Assembly (NCBI GenBank): GCA_037957365.1
Contig: JARHVA010000459.1
Span: forward strand, 1,107,001 to 1,171,000
Direction: 5' to 3'
Length of the DNA: 64,000 nt
From: Torreya grandis
Taxonomy: Eukaryota > Streptophyta > Pinopsida > Cupressales > Taxaceae
This document shows, in pieces, positions 11,741 through 23,220 of the stretch (position 1 is the first letter of the stretch; each line of letters opens with the position of its first letter). The position numbers were made by a program, and so were the translations under genes. The notes beneath the pieces are model-generated. The model saw only the letters and a list, made by a program, of their open reading frames with translations, was not told where the DNA came from and searched no databases.

Positions 11741-13800
11741 AATTTTAAAGTGGATTGGTCAAGTTTAATTATGGTTTGATCAATTAGCAATAGTTATAAC
11801 TTTCATGAAATATTATTTGGTGACTCCAAAGCAACACTCAACACTCTGGTGTAGAGTAGTATCTATCTTTCATTGCAAAAGTTACTACAAGCTCAAATTC
11901 TAGTGGTATTCCTTTTGAATTTGTTGAATTACCTTTAAACTCAATAAAAAGGTTAAGATTTTCTAATACACATCCATAAAAAGGTAATTTTCCCCCTGAA
12001 CCAATTTCAAGATCTACCTCTACAAGGATACCTTTGTTGGGTCCTTTCATTACCACAACATCCCCTAAAGCTTTCCCTTTTGTGGCTTTAAATGGCTAGA
12101 TTCTTTTAGATCCCCCATAGTTTGATCTTATTCCAGTATCAACTCTTAAAAGTGTTCTTTAAATTACTAGAGACCAATATAAAACCCCTTTTGAGCACCT
12201 TAGGGATATATCTAATTTTTACAATATTCATGACATCATGAGGAAAATGTGGCCATCAGATTTTTGTCCATCTCTTTCAAGGGTAAAGCCTTAGACTGGT
12301 ATATGATCCTTACTACTAGCTCCATCACATTATGGGATTAGTTATGTGATTCCTTGTGTAAAATATTTAAAGACAAAAGTGACCACTTGTCACTTTCAGA
12401 ATAGTGAAGCACAATCAAGAGAGATCCCCATGAATTTATACAAGATTTCAATAATAGGTTTTAGAAGACATGGGATAGGATCCCAATATCTATTAGGCAT
12501 ACTCCAAAATTTGATTTAATTTAATATTTTAAATCCCTCAATAGTGATATTTTAGTTAAGATCTATTCTATGGGAGGAAACACACTACTAAATGCTTATG
12601 AGGTGGCAATTAGAGTAGAGAATTGTTTAGTACAAGCTGACAAGCTTACACCTAGACCACTAATGTATTTATTTCTTGATATTTGAGCACCTCTTATCAT
12701 CATTCCTCTCCTTGATACCATTCCTCCTATGCCAACATTTTTTTCCATACCTACACCAAAGTAGGAAAAGGCTTCAACTAGTCAATCTAGTAGTTCTTAA
12801 GAAAAAAAGAATTTCCAAGAGTTTAAGAGCATGTTCAATCCTTTGAAAATGAGTTTCTAAATGTGAAAATTTGGCAAGCCTAGTTTAATATACCTTATCA
12901 ATCTTCATATCAACCCCAACATTAGTCTTATCAAGCAAGTAGGCCGTCCTATAAAGGAAATTTCCAAGGCCAACAACAAGGGAAAGGGCAAGGGAAACCT
13001 AACTATGTTAGGAAAAATAATTATAATACAAATGCTAAAAGTACTTCCGACACTTTGGTCCCTACTCAGAATAATGTTTCTTAAGATTTTGAGGGTATTA
13101 TGCCTTGAAATTAATCTTTCAATCAATCCATTATCCTAAACACTAACTTTGATCAGGCCTTCAATGATTAATGGTAGTAGGTTGTTATCTATGAGTACAA
13201 TCAAGCTCTTATGGATCAAATTATAGAGGTACATATGATGAATAAATTAAAATATCCTCAACAAGACCAAATCCCTAAGGAAGGACTAAGACATTTGGAT
13301 GCTACAATGGTTAATTATAAGCAAGAAGAGTGTTACGCACTCAATCAGTAGGCTAGTTCTAGCCAAGCATACATTCTAGTGGTAGTTAATACAAGGTTCA
13401 AGAGAAGTAACATATATGGTAGTCAAGAAGCAATCAAAGAGATTCATACCATTACTCCTTTACTATCAAGTCCAAAGGAACCTACTACTATTCTAAAGGT
13501 CCCAATAGCTGCAAAGAATTAGAATCAAGGGAATGATTTTGTTACCCAAAGCTCACAAGTTCAAAACATAGTTATGGCTCCCAAAGCACAACCAAAGGTT
13601 GGTGGTTTACCCATAAACATTGTGAAACAAAGAAAAAGTACAGTGTGAGTATTTCAATGTGGGACATGCTTTCCATGCCTAGTCAAGTGGATATCCTTTA
13701 AGAAAGATTTTCAAAATTCAAGGTTTATAAGAAGCCACCATGCAAGGAAAATGCAACTCTCACCAATAAAACCAAAGTACCTAAGGATGGATAATTAAAC
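11741..13800 (+). pseudogene. gag of element 2
   Basis: The capsid-like core is visible at about 12,250-12,660. Motifs include FKGKALDWYMILTTSSITLW, then DPHEFIQDFNNRF, WDRIPISIRHTPKFDLI and NTLLNAYEVAIRVENCLVQA, which match the order seen in Ty3/gypsy Gag proteins of plants. Gag would form the virus-like particle that packages the element RNA. The N-terminal part (11,880-12,240) reads as a Ser/Pro/Thr-rich segment. The segment around 13,640-13,700 (SVSISMWDMLSMP) is the pre-protease region. At least one frameshift (about 12,410) and many TAG or TAA codons break it. Confidence 0.8.
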
Positions 13801-13809
13801 AACGTAGAC

Positions 13810-14300
13810 AAGCCTCCTCCCTTTTAAATTTTTGTGAAAATTGGTTATTCCTTGATACATAGTTTCTTAGTAGATAGTGGAGCAATTAATTTAGTGATGC
13901 CAAAGACAATATAGGATCATCTTGGTTTGAAGTCAGATCCCTAATCTAAGGGAGTTTTACATCTTAATATATCTTCCAAAAAACTATTTGGTATCATTAA
14001 ATATCTAAAATTGACCTTGCATGTTCGTCCTAGTGTTTTAGTGACTCAAGATGTGTTGATTTTATATGTGCCTCCTCATTTTGCCCTATTCTTATTTAGA
14101 GAATTCACAACAAAAATTAGGATTTATTTATCAGTATATTGGTACTACATGGCTTTTAAAACAAGGTATGGGACCAAGGTATCCATTAAAGCTAAACCTC
14201 TTGCATAGTTTCACATTGAGCCTTATGGGTCAGAAAGCCCAAATGTTAATTGTACCATCCTAGATGAGGATGAATGCCTTGTTGGTTAAGAACTAAACAC
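13810..14300 (+). pseudogene. Aspartic protease of element 2
   Basis: The active-site motif DSGA lies at 13,873-13,884 in the context LVDSGAINLVMP, the usual retropepsin signature of plant gypsy elements. It is followed by a Leu/Val-rich fold segment (LTLHVRPSVLVTQDVLIL) and PPHFALFLFREFTTKI, which stays open from 14,011 to 14,208. This enzyme would cleave the polyprotein. Stops before and after show it is dead. It follows gag and precedes the first RNase H domain. Confidence 0.8.
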
Positions 14301-14459
14301 TCATCCTAAGGAGATACCTAATATGTTCTTAAATGAGTTATGGAATGAAAATAAATTAATTGATCCTTTGAAATGTGTTGAGGAAAGATGCATGTAAGTC
14401 TACTACTTTCATGAGTAAAATCAATCCATGCCATCCCTCAATATGCCATAGGAAGATAC

Positions 14460-14890
14460 TAGTGGTCTATGGAAATTGTTCTTTGATGGCTCAAGGATCA
14501 AACATGGGGTAGGTGTAGGTGAAATACTAGTATCTCCCTCTAATAATAAGTACTTCTCATCTTAAAGAGTCTAATTCAGTTTCTCTTGTAATCCAGATGA
14601 GTATGAAGGCCTTATCCATGGCCTTTAGTGGGATAGTAAGAGAGGGATAAAACAGTTACAAGTATATGGGTATAGTAAACTATAGTGCATTAGGTTAGAG
14701 GTCAACACATCACAAATAATCCCTTGATGAAATCCTATAAACATAGAGTCTGGGATATTCTTGAGGACTTTAAGGCCTTCAATATCCAAGTAGTGCCAAG
14801 GAACTAAAATCAACATGCTGATAGGTTGGTAGTTATGGGTGCTCAATTTGATATCCAAAATGAGTTGAATAACTCCAAAGTGTAGCCATA
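14460..14890 (+). pseudogene. Extra RNase H-like domain placed upstream of RT (element 2)
   Basis: WKLFFDGSRIKHGVGVGEIL carries the first catalytic Asp (codon 14,485-14,487) of an RNase HI fold. DEYEGLIHGL holds the catalytic Glu (14,605-14,607). YGYSKL occupies the place of the usual GDS motif, so the second Asp has changed. QHADRLVVMGAQFDI gives the C-terminal Asp (14,820-14,822). The order matches the acquired, archaeal-like RNase H described in Tat-lineage elements. In this element it lies between protease and RT, while the normal gypsy RNase H follows RT (16,040-16,680). Nonsense codons interrupt it. Confidence 0.78.
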
Positions 14891-14939
14891 TGTCAAAGTG
14901 GTAGTAAGATAATTAGTTCTAGACAATGAAGCTCATTGA

Positions 14940-15990
14940 CAGGTCTTTGATAGTGATAAGCAGATTACTTATTTTTTATAGTAGGAAGTGGAGTTTTCTT
15001 TAGTAAACCAAGATAAACTTCAATATCAAATTGTTCAGTTGAGGTCTAATAAGCTTCTTAAAGGGTTGGTCACCCTTGAAGATTTTTTTCATGAGGGAGA
15101 TCATATGAGGAAAGAAAAGTTAGTGATGTCAACTAATAAGAACTATGAAAGATTCCTCATCCTCAAAGACAAACTCCTCATGATTGGAAAGGTAGCCACC
15201 AAGTCTAAAAGGCATGGTTTTATTAAACATTGTAGTGAATACATAGACAACTTTACTTTGGAATAGAATGATCTAAGATGTTTTTATCCCAAGCTAACCC
15301 AACACACTATAGAATTAGAGGATAATGCCAAGCTTGTTAGGTAGAATCAAAGGCCTATCAACCCCAAAATTGAAGAGATTATGAGGAAAGAATTGACTAA
15401 ATTGATTGCTTCCAAGATCATCTTTCCCATCCAACACTCCTCATAGGTAACCAACTTAGTGCATGTAAGGAAGAAGAATGGGGAGATTAGATTGTGTGTT
15501 GACTTTAGGAATATAAATAGGGTATTTTTTAAAGATCATTATCCTTTATAATCCATAAAGAAACTCCTTCAAATAGTTTCTAGTTCATAATACTTATCTC
15601 TTTTGGATGGGTACTTAGGGTACAACAATGTGCTAAAAAAAGAGGAAGACCAATATAAGAATACCTTCACCACAAATTAGGGCATATATGCTTATCAAAA
15701 GACACCTTTTATCTTATCAAACACTGGTGCTACTTTTCAAAGAGTGATGGATATGGATTCTAAGGCTTGTTAAACCAGATGGTGCTTATCTACTTGGATG
15801 ACATCATAGTTTTATACAAGAAGGCTAGTGATCACCTACATCACCTAAGATTGATCTTTAAAAGATACATAGAGTATGGGATCTCATTGGATCCCAAAAA
15901 ATGTGTGTTTTTTTTCATGAAGACAAACTTCTAGGACATATTATCTTAAAGTAGTGATTATCTATTGACCTTGATAGAATAAGTTCCATG
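14940..15990 (+). pseudogene. Linker and reverse transcriptase of element 2
   Basis: A 92-codon open segment (14,988-15,266) forms the linker after RNase H, with the motif QIVQLRSNKLLKGLVTLEDF. RT starts near 15,310 with NQRPINPKIEEIMRKELTKL, then RKKNGEIRLCVDFRNINR, YLSLLDGYLGYNNV, and TPF followed by SNTGATFQRVMD. The catalytic motif is IYLDDIIVLY, with the YLDD codons at 15,791-15,802. The fold order is complete, but several TAG/TAA codons and a frameshift near 15,770 inactivate it. Confidence 0.88.
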
Positions 15991-15999
15991 TTAGACTTA

Positions 16000-16690
16000 T
16001 CCTTACCCAAGCACAAAAAGGGACTCCAAATCTTTCTTGGGAAAATAAATTTGTGAGAAAGTTTTTACCTGGTTTTTCAAACTTGGTCAATCCTATCACT
16101 ACAATGCTAAAGAAGAACCAAGGGTTCACTTGGTCAAATTAAGTTAAAGTAGAATTTTAGGCTATCAATCAAGCCATTTCTCAAGCACCCTCACTTATGA
16201 ATCCTAACTTCTTAAGGGATTTCATATTATACACCTTTGTTAATGTTGATAATATATTAGTTATGCTAATGCAAAATAATGGTGAAGGACTTGAATAACT
16301 AATTGCCTTTTTTAGTCAAGGGCTTAAAGGATATGATGTACGATACACTTTTGTATAAAATTAGGTTCTTTTAGCTTTGAAAATCCTCAAAATTATCAAA
16401 CCACTAATCTCTAATAACAGGATTTATCTTATGGTGTCTCATTCTAGAGTAAGGGATTTCTTTCTTAACAAACGCTTGAATCAGAAGAGGTTGGTTGGAT
16501 TACCAAGGTCATGGAGTATGACATGGAGATAAAGGTCACTAAACTAGTAAGAGGAAAATTCTAATGTGATAATATGGTTGATGACCTTTAATAAGATAAA
16601 TATGTTGTTTTGTTCACATAAGACAAATCACAAACATATACACCTTCACCTCACATTAGCTAGTTCAAGAATATGATACATTTCTTGATA
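16000..16690 (+). pseudogene. RT connection and gypsy RNase H of element 2
   Basis: After RT, a region reading KHKKGLQIFLGKINL (about 16,005) is the usual start of the connection segment. FVNVDNILVMLMQNNGEGLE (about 16,235) and AFFSQGLKG follow the pattern of the degenerate RNase H of Ty3/gypsy elements, where catalytic residues are often lost. It continues to about 16,600 with DFFLNKRLNQKRL. Several frame changes and stops are present. The element therefore carries two RNase H-like domains, one on each side of RT. Confidence 0.7.
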
Positions 16691-16699
16691 ACAAGTTAG

Positions 16700-17900
16700 T
16701 GACCCCAAAGTATGGATAGGATAAAGATAAGGTATTTTAGACTTTATTCCATACCTTATGCATTGGTTTATGAGTTTTTATTTAGAAAGGACCTCAATAG
16801 AGTACTTTTTAGGTGCTTAGATGATGACCAAGTGATAAGGATCTTTGAGCAATTCCATGATGGGCCTCTAGGAGGCCATTTTGTTCTAAGGACTATAGCA
16901 ATATAAGTGATGAGAGGTGGTTATTACTAGACCATCCTCTTGAAGGATGCTTATGCGTGGGTCAAAAAATGTCAAAAGTGTGCTCTTTTTGTAGGAAAGT
17001 AAAGATTGGTAGCCCTTCCTCTCAACCCATTTCAAGTGTAACAACCCTTTATGCAGTGGGTTTTAAAATTCATATGGATGATCAGTATACCTTCTATTAG
17101 AGGACACAAATGGGTACTCACTTCTAGTGACTACTTCACCAAGTGGGTATAATTAATTACCCTAAAAAATCTAATGAAATAGTAGTGTTGGACTTTTATG
17201 ATAGCATAGTGACCAGGTTTGGTGTACCATCAACAATAATTTTAGATAATTCCTTAGAATTTATTGGCATGTGGATAAGTGAATGGGAACTTTATTTGGT
17301 AATATAACTTAGTAAATCCTCCATTTACTATCCCTAAGGCAATGGACTAGTAGAGATAACAAACAAGAACTTGATAAGAATTATCAAGAGGACCATGGAA
17401 GAGAATCATAGAGTGTGACACACTAAGCTAAGTATAGCCTTATGAGCTAATAGAGTGATTCCCAAATTTCTCCTTGAAAATTAACCATATGTCCTTATAT
17501 ATTGGAGGGAAGCCAAATTACCCATCTCTCTCAAGTTACCTACCTTGGAGATATCCCATTAACTTAAGTTTATGGAGAGTGAACCTATGAGCATGAGGAT
17601 GGTAGAGTTCATGAAGCTTGAATAAACTAGGGACCTTAAAATGAATACATTAGAGTCACATAAAGCTCAAGTTAAGAAATCTTTTGAAAAGAGAGCCATA
17701 GAAAGGGACTTCAAACAAATGGATCTATTCCTCAAATGGGATTCAAATAAGACCAAACTAGGCAACAATACCAAGTTTGATAATTTGTGGAGTGACCATT
17801 AATCCATAGATGTAAATATCATAATTATTTTCATCTTTAGAAACTAGATGGAGAGGTATTACCCATCCCATTCAATGAAATTAATTTAAATCCTTGATAT
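16700..17900 (+). pseudogene. Integrase of element 2
   Basis: The N-terminal zinc region reads FHDGPLGGHF, with the second half CQKC intact near 16,970. Core motifs follow: SDYFTKWV (first Asp, about 17,130), ILDNSLEFIG (second Asp, about 17,240) and GNGLVEITNKNL (catalytic Glu, about 17,350). The C-terminal part (17,460-17,890) has EAKLPISLKLPTLE, then FEKRAIERDFKQMDLFLKWD and NTKFDNLWSG. The DDE residues are readable but in different frames with stops, so the enzyme is dead. It would have joined the cDNA ends to host DNA. Confidence 0.86.
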
Positions 17901-18196
17901 TAAAGGATTTTATAGCCATTGTATATTATAATAGTTTTCCATGTTTTACCCTGAGTGCCTTATGTACATTTATTTTTAATTTTGTTTTTCGCTTCCATAA
18001 GTGACTTGGGTATTGTGTTGTTTCTTGTTTATTTTGGTCATTATTACTTCAAGAGGAGATTTTTTTGAAAGGGGCAGCCTTGTATCAATTTTATACTAGT
18101 GGAGAGAAAAGACTTGTGACCTCATATGCCTAATAGATTAGACTAAGGTAAATAATATGTTATATAGTAGGCATGCAATCCTAGGATGTCACCAAA
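17901..18196 (+). other. 3' untranslated region of element 2 with purine tract
   Basis: This lies between the integrase end and the 3' LTR homology. GAAAGGGGCAGC (about 18,067-18,078) looks like a polypurine tract, but about 120 bp separates it from the point where 5' LTR homology starts. Either this is not the priming tract or the 5' LTR has lost its first bases. Confidence 0.45.
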
Positions 18197-19061
18197 AATT
18201 CTAGTGAATTTTTGCCTACATACAAAACTTTACCTATAGATGAATCAGTGTTTTGTAAGTCCTAGTGTAGAGTGATAAACTAAGTAGAGTTCTTATTAAT
18301 TGAGTGATCCAATAATGAAAGGATCCAATATTTTTCCATTGTATTCATGAAACTCAAGGGGGAATGAAGTAGGTTTGATCAAAGTATTAAAATTTTATTA
18401 TAACCTTGATGGGTCCAAATATTATTAACACAATCCAAAATAAACTACCATATCATAACACATCATGTATGAATGAATAGGTCAGTTTAGATGTGCATAT
18501 AAAAAATGTACTTAGGATGCCTATCAAAGCTAAAGGATCACATGGAGATGATTATTTTGTGACAAGATGATTCCTTAAAAATTTTGTATCTTGATGAGTT
18601 GTCTATTCAAGATATAAGCCTTAAAAATTGAACTAGCAGAGTGGGATGCGTGTGGAGACTTCAAATTAAAGCCATAAGAAGTAGCCATTTGAATTAAAAT
18701 ATTTCATAGGATCCTAAGGTTAAATGTGGAGATGACAAGTGTCAAATATCACTTAACAAATTCAAGATTAATGACACATAGATAATAGCTCGAGATAGTG
18801 GGACCATCAAGATCAATGATGTGCATTCAATCGTGCAATCAAAGATCAATGGTGATCATAAGGTCAACAAGTCAGAGGATCTTGAGGATGAATGAATGGA
18901 TGAAAAGTGGCATGATTATGATGAATTAAAGGATTAATGGTGCATGTTTGATAAATTAGATCAAATATCAATGGCACACATTCGATTGTACATGAAGATC
19001 AATGGTGCAAACAAAGTCAAGAAGTCAATGAGCTCAGATTATATGAAAGGCCTCCACATGG

Positions 19062-19068
19062 TATAAAA
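19062..19068 (+). promoter_or_regulatory. Candidate LTR TATA box (3' LTR, element 2)
   Basis: TATAAAA lies in the conserved context CCACATGGTATAAAAG and is the counterpart of 10,069-10,075. Confidence 0.5.
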
Positions 19069-20058
19069 GCAATAACTAGATGAGGACTAATAGTAACATC
19101 CATAGATTAAATGTGGGGTTACCAAGTGTCATAATTTGGGAATCCCAAATAAAAATATTGATGGAGTAAATTCAATCAAATTACAGGTAAGTAAATACAT
19201 AGAGCCAAGATCCAAATGTGATTCAGGTTAAGCCATAGTAGATATTTCAAGTTCAAGGGCTACAACTAAAGCTCAACCTTAACCTATGGTTTGAATATTT
19301 AGAACCTATAGGTCCTATTGTTTAAGGTTAAAATATCATTTCATGACTATGTTCATTATTATTTGAAAGGAATCCACATGTGTAATGATTTCTTGGCTTC
19401 CATAATGTTCAGTATCAGATTAGGTCTATTGAGACCTAATAAAAATCAAGAATGGAGTCAAGTAGCCTAATGGGATTTTCATTGAGGTCATGTCTATATG
19501 AAAAAAAAATTGGATTGGTTTTCATCTATAGTAAACCTATGTTTATGTTTGGAAAAGGGGAAGGTTTATTAATATGAAATAAGTGTCTCATCTTTATACA
19601 TAGTCATATCCAAGACAAAATAGGTACCTAGAGCCACTTAAATTAGACATAGTCATAGCTCTATCAGATCCATGGATATGAATATTTTGTCCTTATAAAT
19701 AAAATAAGTGGAAGGTGGCATAGGGTTTGAAGAGAGATATTTTGTGGTTGAATATTATAGGTAGAGCATTCAATTATTTTTAGAGCCTTATGGAACATTC
19801 CTCCTTGGAAGGATCGTGACTTATCATCTTCAAAATAGATTTTTGTCTCCTAATGTATTTCTCAGCCAATTAGAGGATTTGGAGGCTATTGGGATAAATG
19901 AAGGTTAATTTATCAATGGATTACTAGTCTTTATTTGATAAAAAATCTGGTTGAGAATTCATTGAAGGGTTGTGGAAACTCATTTATTTATTTATATTAT
20001 GTTCTTCTCCTCTCTCTTCCCCTTTTCTCATATATCTCCCATTTTTCCCCCATTGTAA

Positions 20059-20078
20059 CTCTCTCTCTCTCTCTCTCT
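20059..20078 (+). repeat. (CT)n microsatellite
   Basis: About ten CT units lie inside the 3' LTR of element 2. The matching 5' LTR position has only a short CTCTCTCT run. Confidence 0.85.
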
Positions 20079-20747
20079 TTTATTTTTTACTATCATATGG
20101 GCTCTCTAATTTTGGAATAGCAAGAGACTCTCATTTTATAAAGAAAGGTCATGTCAAAATTTGTAAGAACTACCTATTGATGCAATAAGATGATTTTTTT
20201 ACCTATCTCTTGCCTTTAACTAGTGTTTAGTAAGCTTGTGCATGATGGCTTTATGAAGGAGATTATTTCATATTTATTATCCTTCTTACTTGCCTCTTTT
20301 AAGGTGTTTTCAAGCTATTTGTAGGTCTGAACTTGTGTTCTTTTTACCATTAATGAATTCTTGGTGTGAATCTTAGAATTCTTCTTTGCTTTCTTGATTT
20401 TCTAGTAAGCCTAGTTCATGAAATACTTATGCAATTAGCTAATTTGTGAGATTGTGTGAGCAAATAATATATTATGTTTATCTAGTGATGGTTTAAATAT
20501 AATGTGAGTGTCTCATTTAAATTTGGTGCATCACCCTTTAATCTATCTTAGCAACCCTTTTCCCTCTTTCTAACCCTTTTCCAAGCATAAGTGTTAGTTC
20601 AGGTGATCCATTAAGAGGAAGTTAGCCTTATCCAAAGGTTCAACCTCACCATAGGATATCCATAGCTTGAGGTTATTCCCATTTTGAAGCTTAGTTAGAG
20701 AGAGTGTAAATAACCCTATCCAAGGGTTAAAACTAATGCTATAATAG

Positions 20748-20752
20748 TCACT
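20748..20752. repeat. Target-site duplication of element 2, right copy
   Basis: TCACT is identical to 9,202-9,206. Confidence 0.75.
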
Positions 20753-21840
20753 TCTTGATGGGTCTTGTGCCATCAACTAGTTTGATGCTCATCTTCCTGA
20801 GGGATAGGTGTGTGAATTTCATATCTCTATATTTTTTAGGGAACAAGTCTTAGAATTTATTTAGGAGATCCACAATATGCATCAAATTTGTATCAAACCA
20901 ATAGGAATATATAATATCTACATTTTTAGTTTTTAATAGTGCATAGTAGGGCTCATTCTTATCCTGATGTGAATCCTTGAATTGTCTACTTTCATTGGCT
21001 ATTTCTACTTAGAGATGGTAAGGGTTTTCTTCTTCTAGGGTGTTATCCTCAACTTGGTGCAGTAACTTCCTTTTTCTTGTTAAAATTTTCAAATTATACA
21101 CCTTCCATATGTCATCATCTTCATCACTACAATCATTATTGATATTTTATTTTTCAAATAAGGTTGGGATCACTAACCCTTTTTCACTGAACATGTCTTT
21201 TAAGCACTCCTCTAATATTTTAGTGTCTTCAAACACTAACCTTCAAACTATCGATAGTGTCTCAATCAATTATAGGTTTTGCAAAGAAAAAGAGGTGTGA
21301 ACAAATCATTCCTTAAATGCATCCCAATTGGCTATCTCATGATGTGTCTCATTGACTATGTACCATTCCCACACCCAAGTCTTTAAGGTCCTATAGAAGG
21401 CATGCACCCATATATTCTTTGGGGCATTTTTACCATAAATAGTCCATGTTTCTTTACAAAGATGCATATGCACTATAGGGTTAGAGTCATCAGAATAGGA
21501 TGAGTTTTTTAGGACCTCACTACTCTTTCTAAATCTAGTGCAAATGGATACTTTCACATCTCACCAATTTCGAAATCTAGGCCTTTATGATACCCACTAA
21601 TGAGAAACAATGCCTTTTAATTTATACACTAGTGCACCCATTCTATCCACTTCTTTTGGGATACATGACTTAAGGTCATAGATATAGTCTTCCATGGGAT
21701 TACTCCCCTCATATCTTGGGATAACTACAAGTTTACCTTTACTTAGGATAAACACTCTTTTTCCATTCTTTTTGGCACAAGGCACCCACCTTTTAGAAGC
21801 ATGATCAATCTAGATCAAGCCTCAAAAAAAGGTATCCTAC
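20753..21840 (-). pseudogene. gag and pre-RT linker of element 1
   Basis: Minus-strand segments are open at 21,785-21,597 (EGSNPMEDYIYDLKSCIP) and 21,557-21,306. The latter has SNPIVHMHLCKETW, WVHAFYRTLKTWVWEWYIV and IANWDAFKE, a Gag core of plant Ty3/gypsy type. An acidic linker follows (EDNTLEEENPYHL, then HIVDLLNKF and DLFPKKYRDMKF). It leads to KLVDGTRPIKK, the sequence that precedes RT in this family. The frame breaks at 20,752, exactly where element 2 is inserted, and resumes at 9,206 with RMNP. No DSGA/DTGA protease motif lies between gag and RT. The left start near 21,840 abuts the element 3 integrase with no LTR recognised between them. Confidence 0.82.
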
Positions 21841-21859
21841 TTTAATGGGATATTCATGA

Positions 21860-22990
21860 AATAAATTATTGTATTGTCATCACATATGACCTGATAGGAT
21901 ATGTGCTTTTATGTAGCCACAAGTTGATGTTCATCTAAAGTTTCTATTGCACACAAGCATGTTTTCTTATATTCTTCATGATTAATAAGACCATGAAGAG
22001 AAATTTTCATATTAGGGACCTCTACCTTAAGGGGTATATTTTTTTCATCTTTGAAGACAAGGGAATATGGGGTTTAACCTATGGGTGTGTGAACACTCAT
22101 CTTATAGGTCCATAATTCAAGAGAGTTAAAGGTGTCAATATTTTTTTATCTTTTTAACTAATATTGAATTCAATATTTTTTTATGGTCCCCACTTAATTA
22201 TTTTCCTATGTTTAGTACAAAGATATCACATGATGAGATATAGTAAATTTATTCCATAACTCATGCACCTCAAGGTTTGTGAAGAGAGATTCACTATTTA
22301 TGATAATGAAATATGAAATACCAAGCCTACAATTATTTTATTTAAGATTAATTTAGTAATTATGGATCCATTGAAATTAATTAGAGGCATAAATTATACC
22401 CACTTGATAAAAAGTTCAATGGCTTTAATAATTAAATGATGGTTATTAGAAGTAGGATAAAATTTTCCAACTAAATCTAGTCCCCAAGTAGAGAAGGGTG
22501 GTGGGGTGACAAAGGGTTAAATTGACCTGGTAGGCAAATGAATCTCATAGAATAAGTGTTGAAACTTATCACCTTTCCTTACACATTCAATGGTATTGTA
22601 TTCAATATTAGGCCATAAATATCCCTTCCTATTGATTTTGTGAGTAGTTGCATGTCCATCAAAGTGCTCACCACAAACAACATTATGATAGTGAAAATGG
22701 ATTTTATCTTACTCCTCTTGGTTGACACATTTGATAATCATGCCTTCCAAATATTTTTGATAAATAATCTCATCAAGTATGACATACTTATCTAAAATTA
22801 TATAAATGCATCACCTTTTTTGTGAGTTATCACCTTCAGGATAGTTGTGATTGACTAAGTAGTTTATAATGTCAACATACCATGAGGAATAAATAGTCAT
22901 GGATTTATTTATCTAATATATTTTTTCATCATGGAAATTAGTTATAATTAGATCACTAACTTATAATGGGGATTCTACCAATAATCAGTG
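21860..22990 (-). pseudogene. Integrase relic of a third gypsy element (element 3)
   Basis: Reading leftwards from about 22,700, GEHFDGHATTHKINRKGYLW gives the His pair of the integrase zinc finger. The Cys pair has decayed (CVRKGDKFQH). PPPFSTWGLDLVGKFYP and ELFIKWV mark the core, and ESLFTNLEVHELWNKF lies near the second acidic position. TYKMSVHTPIG, then VFKDEKNIPLKVEVPNMK and SLHGLINHEEYKK are the standard C-terminal segments. No RT was identified upstream. A pre-integrase stretch (YSSWYVDIINYLVNH) lies near 22,890. It is a different family from the element 1 integrase and sits directly upstream of element 1 gag, so the two are abutting remnants. Confidence 0.8.
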
Positions 22991-23220
22991 ATGAATTGTC
23001 CCTTAATGGACTTTTTTTGGCATGTGTTAGTTTAATTTTTTTTCAAAATCATAATGAATTTTCTAACCTTTCAAACGAGGGCTGGTTAGCTCATTAATAC
23101 TTTTAAGAATTAGGATCTTAATGTTGTGACCAACATGCCCCATTTTCATATTTTTAAATGAGTAATATTTTGATGTGTGTTTTATGCACATCAAAAAAAA
23201 CTTTATAAGGTAACCTCTAA
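22991..23220. other. No feature recognised
   Basis: AT-rich DNA with no readable domain. It may be the eroded RNase H end of element 3. Confidence 0.4.

Larger units (their letters stand above)
9207..20747 (+). mobile_element. LTR retrotransposon, Ty3/gypsy, element 2 (nested in element 1)
   Basis: Two direct LTRs flank an internal region with PBS, gag, protease, RNase H, RT, RNase H and integrase, in that order. The 5-bp sequence TCACT lies directly outside both ends (9,202-9,206 and 20,748-20,752) and is read as a target-site duplication. The element interrupts element 1's coding region just before its RT. Both LTRs have accumulated many differences from each other, so the insertion is old. 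The canonical TG/CA termini are no longer obvious: the 5' LTR homology begins clearly at AATTTTTGCC (9,214 and 18,207). All ORFs are broken. Confidence 0.9.
18197..20747 (+). repeat. 3' LTR of element 2
   Basis: This is the direct copy of 9,207-11,717. It carries the TATAAAA motif at 19,062-19,068, GATCAATGG-like motifs at 18,811-19,010, and a (CT)10 run at about 20,059-20,078 that is not expanded in the 5' LTR. It ends in ATAATAG followed by the TCACT duplication. Confidence 0.88.

Noticed and set aside
20594..20776. Minus-strand ORF at the right end of element 2
   Set aside because: It crosses the junction between the 3' LTR and element 1, so it cannot be an ancestral gene.
9206..21860. 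Element 3 integrase and element 1 read as one long element
   Set aside because: Element 1 has its own integrase of a different family at 7,470-6,640. The element 3 integrase lies upstream of gag, not downstream.
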